A stretch of 35,338 nt of DNA from Anaerolineae bacterium (GCA_022013685.1 JAKLPV010000175.1:1-35338), one strand, 5' to 3'; shown: positions 1 through 9,648, numbered from the stretch's first letter. Numbers and translations are program-made. The notes: generated from the letters alone by a model not told the origin.

Positions 1-11
1 GGAGGGTTGTT

Positions 12-2330
12 ATGCAATATGTTCTGTTCTTACCACTTTTTATTGGTGCTGGCGCTGAAAGGCCACCGCTGCCTATCTTATGGTGGCTTGGCCCAATCGC
101 AGCACTGGTTGCGCTCGGTTTTGCTTATTACCTGTATCGCCAATTGATGGCGCTAAGCGAAGGCAACGAGCGGATGCAGGAAATAGCCCAGGCGGTGCGC
201 GAAGGCGCAATGGCTTACCTGCGACGGCAATATAAGGTAGTGGCGATTGTTTTTGCTGCCTTGTTTGTCGTCTTTTCAATTCTGGCGTTTTTTAACCTGC
301 AAAACCCGATTGTGCCGTATGCTTTCCTGACAGGCGGTTTGTTTTCAGGCTTGTGCGGTTTCATTGGCATGAAAACGGCCACCCATGCATCGGCGCGCAC
401 TACTTTTGCCGCCACCCAAAGCCTTAATAGCGCCTTGCAGGTTGCCCTGCGCGCCGGAGCGGTGATGGGCATGGTGGTGGTGGGTTTTGCCTTGCTTGAT
501 ATCACTGCCTGGTTTTTGCTGCTTTACAATGTTTTTCCTGTAATTTTCCCTGAGAATTTCATAAGTTTGGCAGAGAATCCGCTGCCGCAGATTACAGCCA
601 TTATGCTCAGTTTTGGCATGGGCGCCTCGACCCAGGCCCTTTTTGCCCGTGTTGGTGGCGGCATCTACACCAAGGCTGCCGATGTTGGCGCAGACCTGGT
701 GGGCAAGGTCGAAGCCAATATTCCGGAAGACGATCCGCGCAACCCGGCAACCATTGCCGACAATGTTGGCGATAATGTTGGCGATGTAGCTGGTATGGGT
801 GCGGATCTGTACGAATCCTACGCGGGTTCGATCCTGGCTACCTCGGCCTTGGGTGTGGCGGCGGTTGGTTTCAAATCAGCAGAGTTGCTGGGAGGCAAGA
901 CGCCGCTTGAGATGGGCATGGTTTATATCGCTGCGCCGATCGCCCTGGCCGCCCTGGGTATTGTGCTGTCCATCCTGGCGATATACGTTGTCCGCTCGAA
1001 AGAAGATGCAACCCAGGGCGAATTGGTCGGCGCACTAAGCCGCGGACTGTATGTCAGTTCACTTGGAATTGGAATCCTATCTTTACCGTTGTTCATGTTT
1101 GTGGGGATGCCAAACTGGCTCCAACTTTGGATCGTGGTGTTGACCGGCCTTGCGGTTGGAATTGCGGTTGGCAAGTTGACCGAATATTACACTTCGCACG
1201 CTTTTGAGCCGACCCGTTATATTGCCTTGCAGGCCAGCACGAGCGCTGCAACAGCCATGATCGAAGGATTGGCCGTTGGTATGCGTTCTGGCGGTTTGCC
1301 TGTGGCAGCAGTTGTCACCGGGATTGTGGTTAGCTTCTATGTTGCCGATGGCGCAAACAACATCATGATGGGACTGTATGGGGTGGGCCTGGCGGCGGTC
1401 AGCATGCTCTCAACGCTTGGTTTTACCCTGGCTACCGATGCTTATGGTCCCATCGCTGATAACGCTGGCGGCAATGCTGAAATGTCAAAGTTGGACCCAA
1501 TCGTGCGCCATCGTACCGACCAGTTGGATGCGGTCGGCAACACCACTGCTGCGATCGGCAAGGGATTTGCGATCGGTTCTGCCGCCCTGACAGCGATGGC
1601 CCTGCTGGCAGCCTATCTCGAGGAAATTCGCCTGGTTTTGCATGAGCTGCGCGGGATCGAAACCCTGCTGGTGGATGGTGAATTGCTCAAAGTAACTGAG
1701 ATGACTGTCCAGAATTTCATGTCTTTTTACAACGTGACCCTGCTTAACCCGGCAGTCTTGGTGGGCATCTTCGCAGGAGCGGCAACAACTTTCTACTTTT
1801 CAGCCATGACAATGAGCGCGGTTGGGCGCGCCGCTGGTGGGATGGTTGAGGAAGTCCGCCGCCAGTTCCGAGATATTCCCGGGATCCTTGAGGGAACTGC
1901 CAAGCCCGATTATGCCCGCTGCGTCGAAATCAGCACGGTTGGTGCGCAGCGCGAGATGACCGGGCCGGCGGTAGTTGCAATCGCCATCCCCGTCCTGATC
2001 GGTGTAGTTTTTGGTGTAGCGGGTGTGCTTGGCCTGCTGGTAGGCGGACTGGCTTCCGGTTTCTCGCTGGCAATGATGATGTCCAACGCGGGCGGCGCCT
2101 GGGACAATGCCAAAAAATATATCGAATCTGGCGAGCATGGCGGTAAAGGCTCTCATGCGCACAAAGCCTCTATCGTTGGTGATACGGTGGGCGATCCGTT
2201 CAAAGATACGGCCGGGCCGTCGCTTAATATTCTGATCAAGTTGATGTCGATGGTGTCTGTGGTATTTGCTGGCCTGATCGTTGCTTTTGGTAATGGGCAG
2301 GGTTTGTTGTTGTCCCTATTACTTCGTTAA
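12..2330 (+). CDS. hppA: Membrane-bound pyrophosphatase, K+-dependent type (Na+ or H+ pump)
   Basis: Integral-membrane pyrophosphatase of 772 residues that hydrolyses cytoplasmic PPi and pumps cations out of the cell. The pyrophosphate-site motifs are clear: DVGADLVGKVE followed by EDDPRNPATIADNVGDNVGD, and near the C-terminus NAGGAWDNAKK and GDTVGDPFKDTAGPS. The K+-dependence determinant reads GNTTAAIGKG, with Ala513 and Gly516 where K+-independent enzymes have Lys and Thr, so this is the K+-dependent subfamily. Helix 6 has ADLYESY, with the Glu at the position used by Na+-pumping members; Na+ versus H+ specificity is an inference only. The start is the ATG preceded by GGAGGG at 1-6. A second hppA follows 207 bp downstream behind a strong hairpin, so the two are probably separate transcripts. 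Confidence 0.96.
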   Translation: MQYVLFLPLFIGAGAERPPLPILWWLGPIAALVALGFAYYLYRQLMALSEGNERMQEIAQAVREGAMAYLRRQYKVVAIVFAALFVVFSILAFFNLQNPIVPYAFLTGGLFSGLCGFIGMKTATHASARTTFAATQSLNSALQVALRAGAVMGMVVVGFALLDITAWFLLLYNVFPVIFPENFISLAENPLPQITAIMLSFGMGASTQALFARVGGGIYTKAADVGADLVGKVEANIPEDDPRNPATIADNVGDNVGDVAGMGADLYESYAGSILATSALGVAAVGFKSAELLGGKTPLEMGMVYIAAPIALAALGIVLSILAIYVVRSKEDATQGELVGALSRGLYVSSLGIGILSLPLFMFVGMPNWLQLWIVVLTGLAVGIAVGKLTEYYTSHAFEPTRYIALQASTSAATAMIEGLAVGMRSGGLPVAAVVTGIVVSFYVADGANNIMMGLYGVGLAAVSMLSTLGFTLATDAYGPIADNAGGNAEMSKLDPIVRHRTDQLDAVGNTTAAIGKGFAIGSAALTAMALLAAYLEEIRLVLHELRGIETLLVDGELLKVTEMTVQNFMSFYNVTLLNPAVLVGIFAGAATTFYFSAMTMSAVGRAAGGMVEEVRRQFRDIPGILEGTAKPDYARCVEISTVGAQREMTGPAVVAIAIPVLIGVVFGVAGVLGLLVGGLASGFSLAMMMSNAGGAWDNAKKYIESGEHGGKGSHAHKASIVGDTVGDPFKDTAGPSLNILIKLMSMVSVVFAGLIVAFGNGQGLLLSLLLR

Positions 2331-2342
2331 CCTGTTCTAAAA

Positions 2343-2387
2343 CACACAAAAAACGGCGCGAGTTATGCTTGCGCCGTTTTTTGTGTG
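2343..2387. terminator. Hairpin terminator after first hppA
   Basis: A perfect 17-bp stem (2343-2359 with 2371-2387) encloses an 11-base loop. The GC-rich part is next to the loop and the outer part is A/T-rich on both sides, with a run of six T inside the right arm and six A inside the left. It could stop transcription in both directions and separates the two hppA genes. Confidence 0.85.
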
Positions 2388-2430
2388 GAAATAATGCTAA
2401 TTGTCAGCAAAAAGCGCGAAAAAAAGCAGA

Positions 2431-2459
2431 TTGATTTGTGGTGTTTTTTTCGTTATACT
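2431..2459 (+). promoter_or_regulatory. Sigma70-type promoter of second hppA
   Basis: TTGATT at 2431-2436 and TATACT at 2454-2459 are separated by 17 bases, close to the sigma70 consensus. The site lies after the terminator of the first hppA and about 80 bases before the ATG of the second, so the K+-independent enzyme probably has its own promoter. Confidence 0.6.
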
Positions 2460-2537
2460 ATAGAACAGTGCTTTTGTGAAAACGGTAACAAGATTGCTGT
2501 TTTGCAAATCCCCATCCCGAATTACCTGGAGTGAATT

Positions 2538-4868
2538 ATGGATATTTTATGGTTAGGCAGTCGCCACGGCCTGAACGGCTTTGAGCAGATTGCCATGGTT
2601 GCGGTTTTGTTGGCCGCGTTTATCAGTTTGGCGTATGCCTGGTGGCTGCGCAGCACGGTGCTCAAGAAAGATATGGGCACCCAGGCTATGCAAGACATCT
2701 GGAATGCCATTCGTATCGGGGCGGATTCATACCTGAGCCGCCAACTCAAGACCATTTTGCCGTTGATTGGCGTACTGACTGTGGTCATGTTCTTGAGCGT
2801 TTATGTTGTTCCGCCCAGCCGTGAAGCGCAGGAAGAATTTGCCGCTTTTGGCTCGCAAGGCACAACCCTCATTATTGCTGTCGGACGCACCATTGCTTTT
2901 ATCATGGGTGCGTTCTTTTCTTTAACGGTCGGTCAATGGGGTATGCGCATGGCCGTTCAGGCCAATGTGCGCGTGGCCTCTGCCTCGCGCCGCGGCTTTA
3001 ATGAAGCCCTTTCGATCGCCTACTATGCCGGCACATACACCGGTATGTTGACGGACGGCCTCGGGCTTTTGGGCGGTACGGTGCTTTTTATCATTTTCGG
3101 TAAGGCCGCGCCCGATGCCCTGCTCGGCTTCGGCTTTGGCGGCACGTTGATTGCGCTCTTCATGCGCGTCGGTGGTGGTATCTATACCAAGGCCGCTGAT
3201 GTTGGTGCGGATCTGGTGGGCAAGGTCGAGAAAGACATCCCTGAAGACGATCCTCGTAACGCCGCAGTTATCGCCGACCTGGTTGGCGACAATGTTGGTG
3301 ACTGCGCTGGTATGGCCGCTGACATCTTTGAATCTTATGAAGTAACCATCGTTTCCGGCTTGATCCTCGGCCTTTCACTAGTTGCCATTACTGGCGACTT
3401 GAAGTGGATCGTGTTCCCGTTGATCATCCGCGCGGTGGGTGTGATTTCCTCCATCATCGGTACCTTCACCGTACCGATTTGGAGCAAACTAGACTTACCA
3501 TTTATTGGCCGCGCGCACGACGCCGAAGACGCCATGTTCCGCTCTTACGAAGTTTCCAGCATCTTCACTGTCGCCATTTCGTTCTGGTTGGCGCTTTCTT
3601 ACGCCAACGACTGGCGCTTGGCGGCCCTGACCGCGGTTGGCGTTGGGCTGGCGGTGGCCTTCAACCCACTGACATCCTACTTCACCTCGACCAAGAAGCC
3701 CCCGGTCAGGGAAATTGTTGCCTCGACCAGCACCGGCCCGGCGACCACCATCCTTTCCGGTCTTTCTGTTGGTATGGAATCGAGCGTTTGGGCGTTGGTC
3801 GTGATCGTAATGAGTTTTATCGCCGCGCTTGTGTTGTATAACGGCGATGGTCCCATCTACGTGCTTTATGCGGTTGCCATGATCGGTATCGGTATGCTCA
3901 GTCACACCGGCAACAACGTTGCCATGGACTCTTTTGGCCCGATTTCTGACAATGCCAACGGCATTGGCGAGATGGCCTGGCACGATATGGAAGACAAAGA
4001 AACGCTCGATGCCCGCCAGATCATGGCTGACCTGGATGCCGTTGGAAATACCACCAAAGCCATCACCAAGGGCGTGGCTATTGCTTCGGCGGTGATCGCG
4101 GCTGTGTCTTTGTTCGCATCCTACATTACTGATGTTGGTCGTGTTCAAGCCCAGTTGGGTCAGGTGGTGATGGACGCTATTCGCATCTCGGATACGCGTG
4201 TTTTCATTGGTTTGCTGCTGGGTAGCGCCTTGCCCTGGTTGTTCTCCTCGCTCTCGATCCGCGCAGTCAGCCGCGCTGCCGGGCTGATCGTCGATGAAGT
4301 TCGCCGCCAGTTCAGAATTCCTGGGATCATGGAAGGTACCGTCAAGCCTGATTATGCTCAGGTGGTCGGAATTTCAACCGCCTCGGCTCAGAAGGAACTC
4401 ATTCCGCTGGCGACCATCTCGGTTTTGATGCCGCTTATCGTTGGCCTGGTGCTCCAGGTCGAAGCCCTGGGCGGTTTCCTGGCTGGCATTATTCTCTCGG
4501 GTCAATTGCTGGCGGTCTTTATGTCGAACGCTGGCGGCGCCTGGGATAATGCCAAGAAATCCATCGAAGACGAACCTCGCGACCTGGTTGCGAACACCGG
4601 TAAAGGCTCCGAACGTCATAAGGCTAGTGTTGTGGGCGATACTGTCGGTGACCCCATGAAGGATACCGCCGGCCCGGCCCTCAACCCGATGATCAAAGTT
4701 GCCAACCTGGTTTCCCTGCTGGCTGCGCCAATCATTGTCAAGTACCCCCTTCAGGGCGCCGATGGTTCGATTAACTGGGTTGTGCTGTCTGTGGCAGTTG
4801 TACTGCTGGCCGCGACTGTCTGGGCCATTTCCCGCTCGAAGGCCACAGTTCAGGCTCTGACAAAGTAG
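2538..4868 (+). CDS. hppA: Membrane-bound pyrophosphatase, K+-independent type (H+ pump)
   Basis: A second membrane pyrophosphatase, 776 residues, paralogous to the upstream one but of the other subfamily. The same active-site blocks are present (DVGADLVGKVE, EDDPRNAAVIADLVGDNVGD, NAGGAWDNAKK, GDTVGDPMKDTAGPAL). The diagnostic segment reads GNTTKAITKG, with Lys507 and Thr510, the signature of K+-independent H+-translocating enzymes. Helix 6 reads ADIFESYE. The protein is probably a PPi-driven proton pump in the cytoplasmic membrane. A GGAG lies a few bases before the ATG. The gene has its own promoter-like sequence and ends at a perfect 22-bp hairpin shared with the convergent mutS. Confidence 0.96.
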   Translation: MDILWLGSRHGLNGFEQIAMVAVLLAAFISLAYAWWLRSTVLKKDMGTQAMQDIWNAIRIGADSYLSRQLKTILPLIGVLTVVMFLSVYVVPPSREAQEEFAAFGSQGTTLIIAVGRTIAFIMGAFFSLTVGQWGMRMAVQANVRVASASRRGFNEALSIAYYAGTYTGMLTDGLGLLGGTVLFIIFGKAAPDALLGFGFGGTLIALFMRVGGGIYTKAADVGADLVGKVEKDIPEDDPRNAAVIADLVGDNVGDCAGMAADIFESYEVTIVSGLILGLSLVAITGDLKWIVFPLIIRAVGVISSIIGTFTVPIWSKLDLPFIGRAHDAEDAMFRSYEVSSIFTVAISFWLALSYANDWRLAALTAVGVGLAVAFNPLTSYFTSTKKPPVREIVASTSTGPATTILSGLSVGMESSVWALVVIVMSFIAALVLYNGDGPIYVLYAVAMIGIGMLSHTGNNVAMDSFGPISDNANGIGEMAWHDMEDKETLDARQIMADLDAVGNTTKAITKGVAIASAVIAAVSLFASYITDVGRVQAQLGQVVMDAIRISDTRVFIGLLLGSALPWLFSSLSIRAVSRAAGLIVDEVRRQFRIPGIMEGTVKPDYAQVVGISTASAQKELIPLATISVLMPLIVGLVLQVEALGGFLAGIILSGQLLAVFMSNAGGAWDNAKKSIEDEPRDLVANTGKGSERHKASVVGDTVGDPMKDTAGPALNPMIKVANLVSLLAAPIIVKYPLQGADGSINWVVLSVAVVLLAATVWAISRSKATVQALTK

Positions 4869-4880
4869 TTTTTGGGTTTT

Positions 4881-4929
4881 GATATAACTAAAGAAGAGAA
4901 GCCTTGCGCTTCTCTTCTTTAGTTATATC
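4881..4929. terminator. Shared bidirectional terminator between hppA and mutS
   Basis: A perfect 22-bp inverted repeat (4881-4902 with 4908-4929) encloses a 5-base loop. It sits between two convergent genes and its last base is the last base of the mutS stop codon. Downstream on the plus strand is CTATTTTTG; on the minus strand the hairpin is followed by AAAACCCAAAAAC. It probably terminates both genes. Confidence 0.85.
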
Positions 4930-7523
4930 TATTTTTGAAATCTCTTCTGCCACTCGAACAGGCGGTTGAGTGCTTCAATTGGTGAGAGCGAGTTGACATC
5001 CAGCGATTTTAGTTCATCCAGCAGTGGATTTGTCTCGGGGAACAGGGCAACCTGCTGGGCCGCCATCGGGTTGATTCTGACCGCCCTGCCCGAACTCTTT
5101 TCCAACTCGGCCATGATCTCGTTCGCGCGCTGGATGACCGGCCTGGGCAGCCCCGCCAGTTGGGCGACGTGGATGCCATACGAGCGGTCTGCGCCGCCCG
5201 GGATAATTTTGTGCAGGAAAACCACTGTCCCATCGGCCTCGGTCACGGCAACGTTGTAATTTCGTACACCCGGCAGCAGGTCGGCCAGTTGGGTCAGTTC
5301 GTGATAATGGGTGGCGAAAAGCGTCTTGGCGCGCAGGTGCGGGTGGTTGTGGATATATTCGATCATGGCCCAGGCAATCGAGACGCCGTCGTAAGTGCTG
5401 GTGCCGCGCCCGATTTCATCTAGGATGAGCAGAGAGCGGGAGGTGGCATGGTTCAGGATGTTGGCGGCCTCGATCATCTCCACCATGAAGGTCGATTGCC
5501 CGGCGTGGATTTCATCCTGTGCGCCGATGCGGGTGAAGATCCTATCGGTCAGCCCGATGATCGCGGATTGGGCCGGGACGAAGCTGCCCATTTGCGCCAT
5601 CAGGACGATCAGCGCCGCTTCGCGCAGGTAAGTCGATTTACCGCTCATGTTCGGGCCGGTGATGACCCGCACGATTTCACCACCCTCGAAGGTGATGTCG
5701 TTGGGGACAAAGCGCTCACCGTGCAGCGTATTTTCAACGACCGGATGACGTCCCTCGCGGATGTCAAGCACATCTCCGTCGATCACCTGCGGGCGGACGT
5801 AGCCTCCCAGGGCAGCAGCCTCGGCCAGCGCGGCCAGCCCGTCCAGCTCGGCCAGGGCGCGGGCGGATGCCAGCAGGTTTTGCGAGGTGCGCGCCAGGGC
5901 CAGACAGACTTCCTTGAACAGGCGCAGTTCGATCTCACGGATGCGCTCTTCGGCATTGAGCACCAGCGTTTCGTACTCTTTCATCTCGGGGGTGATATAG
6001 CGCTCTGCGTTGACCAGCGTTTGCTTGCGGATGTAATGAGCCGGGGCGTTGGCGGCCTGTCCGGCGGAGATTTCAATGTAATAACCAAAAACCTTGTTAT
6101 AGCCAACTTTGAGCGTTTTGATGTTGGTGCGTTCGCGTTCGACCGCTTCCAGGTTGTTGATCCACTCGCGGGCGTGGCGCGAGGCCTCGATAACCCCGTC
6201 CAGTTCGGCGGAGTAACCGGCGCGCAGGATGCCGGTATTTTGCAGGGTGGCGGGTGGCTCGTCGGCCAGGGCTGTCACGAGCAGGTTGAGTTCATCCGCA
6301 CACGGAGACAGGCTGCGGGTGACCGGCGAGAGCGGATTTTCATCCCCCCCGGTGGGTAAAGTGTTCAGGATGGCGGGCAGCTTCGAGAGCGTCTCGCGCA
6401 TCCCGACCAGGTCGCGGGGTTGGGCGTGGCCCGAGAGCACACGGTTGGTCAGCCGTTCCAGGTCGCCGAGCGGCTTGAGCGCTGCGCGCAGTTCGGCGCG
6501 CAGCATCGACTGGCTGAAGAAAAACTCAACCCCGTTTTGACGATTCTCGATCTTGGGCAGGTCGAGCAGGGGCTGGCTGACCCACTGGCGCAGCAGGCGT
6601 TTGCCCATCGGGGTCACGGTCTGGTCGAGAACGCTTAATAGCGATCCTTTGGCATCGCCGCGCATTGACTCGCCTTGCGCCTGGCGGAGCGTTTCTGTCA
6701 GTTCCAGGTTGCGGCGCGTGGCGGCATCCAGGGACATGAATTCGGATGTGGAATAAACCCGCAAGCTGGTCAGCAGGTCGAGGGCGGCCGGTTCGGTTTC
6801 GCGCAGATAGAGCAATATGCCCCCGGCGGCGCGTACCGGAAGTGGCTGGCCTTTTAACCCGAATCCATCCAACACGGCAACCTTGAAGTGCGACAAAACC
6901 GTTTCGCTGGCTTTACCCGGCTCGAAGCGCCAGGCGGGCCAGGGGGTGATGTGGCCGGAGATGCCGTTGAGCAGCACCTGGTTGTCGGGGTGGATGACCT
7001 CGGCGGGGCGCAGGCGCGTCAGCTCCGCCCGTATCGCGGCCTGGATATCCGCGTCGTTCAACTCGGTAACGGCAAATTCGCCGGTGGAAATATCCACATA
7101 GCCCACCCCGGCATGTTCGCCATCAATGACAACGGCGGCCAGGTAGTTGTTGGCGTCGCCGGGCAGCAGGCTGGGTTCGATCAGTGTGCCTGGTGTGACG
7201 ATGCGCACCACCTTGCGCGGGAAGATTCCCTTGGCAGGCATTTCGCCAACCTGTTCGGCGATGGCAACGCGATAACCTTTTTCAATCAGCCGCACCAGGT
7301 AGTTGTCAACGGCATGATAGGGGATGCCCGCCAGCGGGACGCGCACCCCGTTCCCGACCGGGCGCGAGGTCAGAACGATGTCCAACTCGCGGGAGATGGT
7401 TTCAGCGTCCTGGTCGAAGGTCTCGTAAAAATCTCCCAGACGGAAGAAGAGAATGCAATCCTGATGTTGTCGTTTCAGGTCAAGGTATTGTTGGCGGACG
7501 GGAGTGACATCTTCGCTGCTCAT
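4929..7523 (-). CDS. mutS: DNA mismatch repair protein MutS
   Basis: Mismatch-recognition ATPase of 864 residues, the usual MutS length. The N-terminal mismatch-binding domain has the Phe-x-Glu motif (F32-Y33-E34 within GDFYETF). The connector, lever and clamp domains fill the middle. The ABC-type ATPase domain has Walker A GPNMSGKST at residues 623-631 and the Walker B/D-loop segment DEIGRGTSTYDG followed by ATHYHELT. The C-terminal helical tail (LFPETNPLLDELKSLDV) matches the usual dimerisation end. No mutL is in the window. The ATG has only a weak ribosome-binding site. The gene is divergent from the ABC ATPase gene, with about 105 bases between them. Confidence 0.97.
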   Translation of the reverse strand: MSSEDVTPVRQQYLDLKRQHQDCILFFRLGDFYETFDQDAETISRELDIVLTSRPVGNGVRVPLAGIPYHAVDNYLVRLIEKGYRVAIAEQVGEMPAKGIFPRKVVRIVTPGTLIEPSLLPGDANNYLAAVVIDGEHAGVGYVDISTGEFAVTELNDADIQAAIRAELTRLRPAEVIHPDNQVLLNGISGHITPWPAWRFEPGKASETVLSHFKVAVLDGFGLKGQPLPVRAAGGILLYLRETEPAALDLLTSLRVYSTSEFMSLDAATRRNLELTETLRQAQGESMRGDAKGSLLSVLDQTVTPMGKRLLRQWVSQPLLDLPKIENRQNGVEFFFSQSMLRAELRAALKPLGDLERLTNRVLSGHAQPRDLVGMRETLSKLPAILNTLPTGGDENPLSPVTRSLSPCADELNLLVTALADEPPATLQNTGILRAGYSAELDGVIEASRHAREWINNLEAVERERTNIKTLKVGYNKVFGYYIEISAGQAANAPAHYIRKQTLVNAERYITPEMKEYETLVLNAEERIREIELRLFKEVCLALARTSQNLLASARALAELDGLAALAEAAALGGYVRPQVIDGDVLDIREGRHPVVENTLHGERFVPNDITFEGGEIVRVITGPNMSGKSTYLREAALIVLMAQMGSFVPAQSAIIGLTDRIFTRIGAQDEIHAGQSTFMVEMIEAANILNHATSRSLLILDEIGRGTSTYDGVSIAWAMIEYIHNHPHLRAKTLFATHYHELTQLADLLPGVRNYNVAVTEADGTVVFLHKIIPGGADRSYGIHVAQLAGLPRPVIQRANEIMAELEKSSGRAVRINPMAAQQVALFPETNPLLDELKSLDVNSLSPIEALNRLFEWQKRFQK

Positions 7524-7570
7524 GGGGTGATTTTAATGCGAAACGCTTGAAAATAGTGACATTCGTCAGT

Positions 7571-7597
7571 TTGAAATTAGATACATTGCGATATAAT
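7571..7597 (+). promoter_or_regulatory. Possible promoter of the ABC ATPase gene
   Basis: TTGAAA at 7571-7576 and a perfect TATAAT at 7592-7597 lie 32 bases before the ATG at 7629. The 15-base spacer is shorter than usual, so the -10 is more convincing than the -35. Confidence 0.4.
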
Positions 7598-7628
7598 AAA
7601 GTCACTATATTCCTAGAAGGAGGTTGAA

Positions 7629-8729
7629 ATGGCAAGTGTAACTTATGAACATGTTGTCAAGGAATTTGGGAACGTTCGCGCAGTGAACGACCTGAACTTC
7701 CGCATCGAAGACAAGGAATTCCTCGTTTTCGTTGGCCCTTCCGGTTGTGGTAAAACTACCGCTTTGCGTTTGCTCGCAGGGCTGGAGGAAATCACAAGCG
7801 GACAAATTATGATTGGGGATCGTGTCGTCAATGACGTTCCACCCAAAGACCGCGACATCGCAATGGTGTTTCAATCCTACGCGTTGTATCCGCACATGTC
7901 TGTCTTTGATAACATGGCCTTCAGCCTCAAACTCCGCAATACCCCAAAGGACGAAATCAAGAAGCGCGTTCAGGAAGCCGCTGAAATTCTGGGCATCCAG
8001 GAACTGCTCGATCGCAAGCCGCGCCAACTCTCCGGCGGTCAGCGCCAGCGTGTTGCCGTGGGCCGCGCCATCGTCCGCAACCCGAAGGTTTTCCTGTTCG
8101 ACGAACCGCTCTCGAACCTGGATGCCAAGCTGCGCGTCCAAACCCGCGCCGAGATCAGCAAGCTGCACCAGCGCTTGCAGACCACCTTCATCTACGTGAC
8201 CCACGATCAGACCGAAGCCATGACCATGGCCTCGCGCATCGCGGTCATCAACAAGGGCGCCCTCCAGCAGTTGGACACTCCTCAGGTGCTCTATGATACT
8301 CCTGCCAACATGTTCGTGGCTGGTTTCATCGGCTCCCCGGCGATGAACTTCTTCCCCGGCACTCTCAAGCGCGCTGATGACAAACTGGTTGTTGACCTGG
8401 GCACCGGTGCGGTTGCCATTCCGTCCCACCTGACCGGCCCCTATGAGAAACTGGTCGGCAAGAAGGTTGTCTTTGGCATTCGCCCTGAGGATGTTTACAA
8501 TCCCATGTACCTGCCGCCGGCCATTCATGCTGAAAAAATCACCTGCAAAGTGGATGTGATCGAGCTGATGGGCAACGAAATCTTCCTGTACCTGGTTGCT
8601 GGCAGCAACAACTTCGTTTCTCGCATCGACCCACGCACCAACTTCAAAGTCGGCGATGAAGTCCAGGTTGCCTTCAACATGGACAAGTTCCACATCTTCG
8701 ATCCCGAGACCGAACAAGCCATTCGCTAG
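7629..8729 (+). CDS. Sugar ABC importer ATP-binding protein (MsmX/UgpC/MalK type)
   Basis: Cytoplasmic ATPase subunit of a CUT1-type carbohydrate ABC importer, 366 residues. Walker A is GPSGCGKTT (36-44), the signature is LSGGQ (134-138), and Walker [16 protein letters not shown] is followed by the switch histidine in [10 protein letters not shown]. The last roughly 120 residues form the OB-fold/TOBE regulatory region typical of MalK and UgpC. A strong AGGAGG precedes the ATG. No permease or binding-protein gene is adjacent, so this ATPase probably serves importers encoded elsewhere, as MsmX does in Bacillus. That role is inferred from the isolated position; the specific substrate cannot be read from the sequence. 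Confidence 0.93.
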   Translation: MASVTYEHVVKEFGNVRAVNDLNFRIEDKEFLVFVGPSGCGKTTALRLLAGLEEITSGQIMIGDRVVNDVPPKDRDIAMVFQSYALYPHMSVFDNMAFSLKLRNTPKDEIKKRVQEAAEILGIQELLDRKPRQLSGGQRQRVAVGRAIVRNPKVFLFDEPLSNLDAKLRVQTRAEISKLHQRLQTTFIYVTHDQTEAMTMASRIAVINKGALQQLDTPQVLYDTPANMFVAGFIGSPAMNFFPGTLKRADDKLVVDLGTGAVAIPSHLTGPYEKLVGKKVVFGIRPEDVYNPMYLPPAIHAEKITCKVDVIELMGNEIFLYLVAGSNNFVSRIDPRTNFKVGDEVQVAFNMDKFHIFDPETEQAIR

Positions 8730-8751
8730 GTCTTGCAACACCCGTAATCCC

Positions 8752-8803
8752 CGTAGGGGCGTATGTAGGGCGCAACACGTTGCGCCCCTACCGCGCCCCT
8801 ACG
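8752..8803. repeat. Palindromic REP-like intergenic element
   Basis: Nested inverted repeat: an outer perfect 10-bp stem (8752-8761 with 8794-8803, CGTAGGGGCG) and an inner 12-bp stem (8765-8776 with 8779-8791, one bulged C). It fills most of the gap between the ABC ATPase and phosphoglycerate mutase genes. There is no T-run, so it looks more like a dispersed repeat than a terminator. Confidence 0.7.
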
Positions 8804-8827
8804 ATTATGTAACAGGAGAAAAGATTT

Positions 8828-9583
8828 ATGGAAGCAAAATATACCCTCGTGTTGGTGCGCCACGGACAGAGCGCCTGGAACCTTGAAAACCGCTTCACCG
8901 GCTGGACCGATGTTGACCTGACCGAGCAGGGGTTTGCCGAGGCCCATGCTGGCGGCAAATTGATCAAGGAAGGCGGCTATGTTTTTGACATTGCCTACAC
9001 TTCTGTACTTAAACGCGCTATCAAGACCCTTTGGGCTGTGCTCGAAGAGACCAGCCTGGAGTGGATTCCGGTTGTGCGCGCCTGGCAGTTGAACGAACGC
9101 CATTACGGCAACTTGCAAGGCTTGAACAAGGCCGAAACTGCCGAGAAGTTTGGCGATGAGCAGGTCAAAATCTGGCGACGCAGTTACGATGTCCCGCCGC
9201 CGCCGCTGGATGAGGGCGACGAGCGCCATCCGCGCTTTGACCCGCGCTACGCCGACCTGACCCCCGAAGAGTTGCCCGCCACCGAGTCGCTCAAGCTTAC
9301 CCTTGACCGTGTCCTGCCCTTCTGGCACGGAACTGTTGCCCCGATGATTAAATCGGGCAAGCGCGTCCTGATTGTCGCCCACGGCAATTCGCTGCGCGCG
9401 ATGGTCAAGTATCTCGACAATGTTTCCGAGAAGGATATTCTCGAACTGAACATCCCGACGGGTATCCCGTTGGTTTACGAACTGGATGCCGACCTGAAAC
9501 CGGTCAAAAGCTACTATCTCGGCGATCCTGAAGCCGTCGCCGCCGCTGCTGCGGCAGTCGCCGCGCAGGCTGCCAAGAAGTAG
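8828..9583 (+). CDS. gpmA: 2,3-bisphosphoglycerate-dependent phosphoglycerate mutase
   Basis: Glycolytic enzyme that interconverts 3- and 2-phosphoglycerate in the cytoplasm; 251 residues. The phosphohistidine motif VRHGQSAWN (catalytic His12) is followed by the family blocks [16 protein letters not shown] and [14 protein letters not shown]. The second catalytic histidine is His185 in AHGNSLRA. The C-terminus ends in an Ala-rich tail ([14 protein letters not shown]) beyond the conserved core, probably a disordered extension. An AGGAG ribosome-binding site precedes the ATG. A hairpin with a T-rich tail follows the gene. Confidence 0.95.
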   Translation: MEAKYTLVLVRHGQSAWNLENRFTGWTDVDLTEQGFAEAHAGGKLIKEGGYVFDIAYTSVLKRAIKTLWAVLEETSLEWIPVVRAWQLNERHYGNLQGLNKAETAEKFGDEQVKIWRRSYDVPPPPLDEGDERHPRFDPRYADLTPEELPATESLKLTLDRVLPFWHGTVAPMIKSGKRVLIVAHGNSLRAMVKYLDNVSEKDILELNIPTGIPLVYELDADLKPVKSYYLGDPEAVAAAAAAVAAQAAKK

Positions 9584-9614
9584 TTGGCAGGTTGGCAAAC
9601 TGGTAAATTGGTAG

Positions 9615-9648
9615 ACGCCGGGAGAAGTTTTCCTGGCGTTTTCTTTTA
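9615..9648 (+). terminator. Rho-independent terminator of gpmA
   Basis: An 11-bp stem with two G-U pairs (9615-9625 with 9629-9639) and a 3-base loop is followed by TTTCTTTT. It lies 32 bases past the gpmA stop codon. Confidence 0.7.

Noticed and set aside
5448-6359. Plus-strand open frame of about 300 codons inside mutS
   Set aside because: Opposite strand of the conserved MutS ATPase and clamp domains; composition is typical of a shadow frame.
7605-8741. Long open frame on the minus strand (378 codons) opposite the ABC ATPase gene
   Set aside because: It is the antisense of a gene with all ABC motifs and has no recognisable domain; codon bias of a GC-rich gene leaves the opposite frame open.
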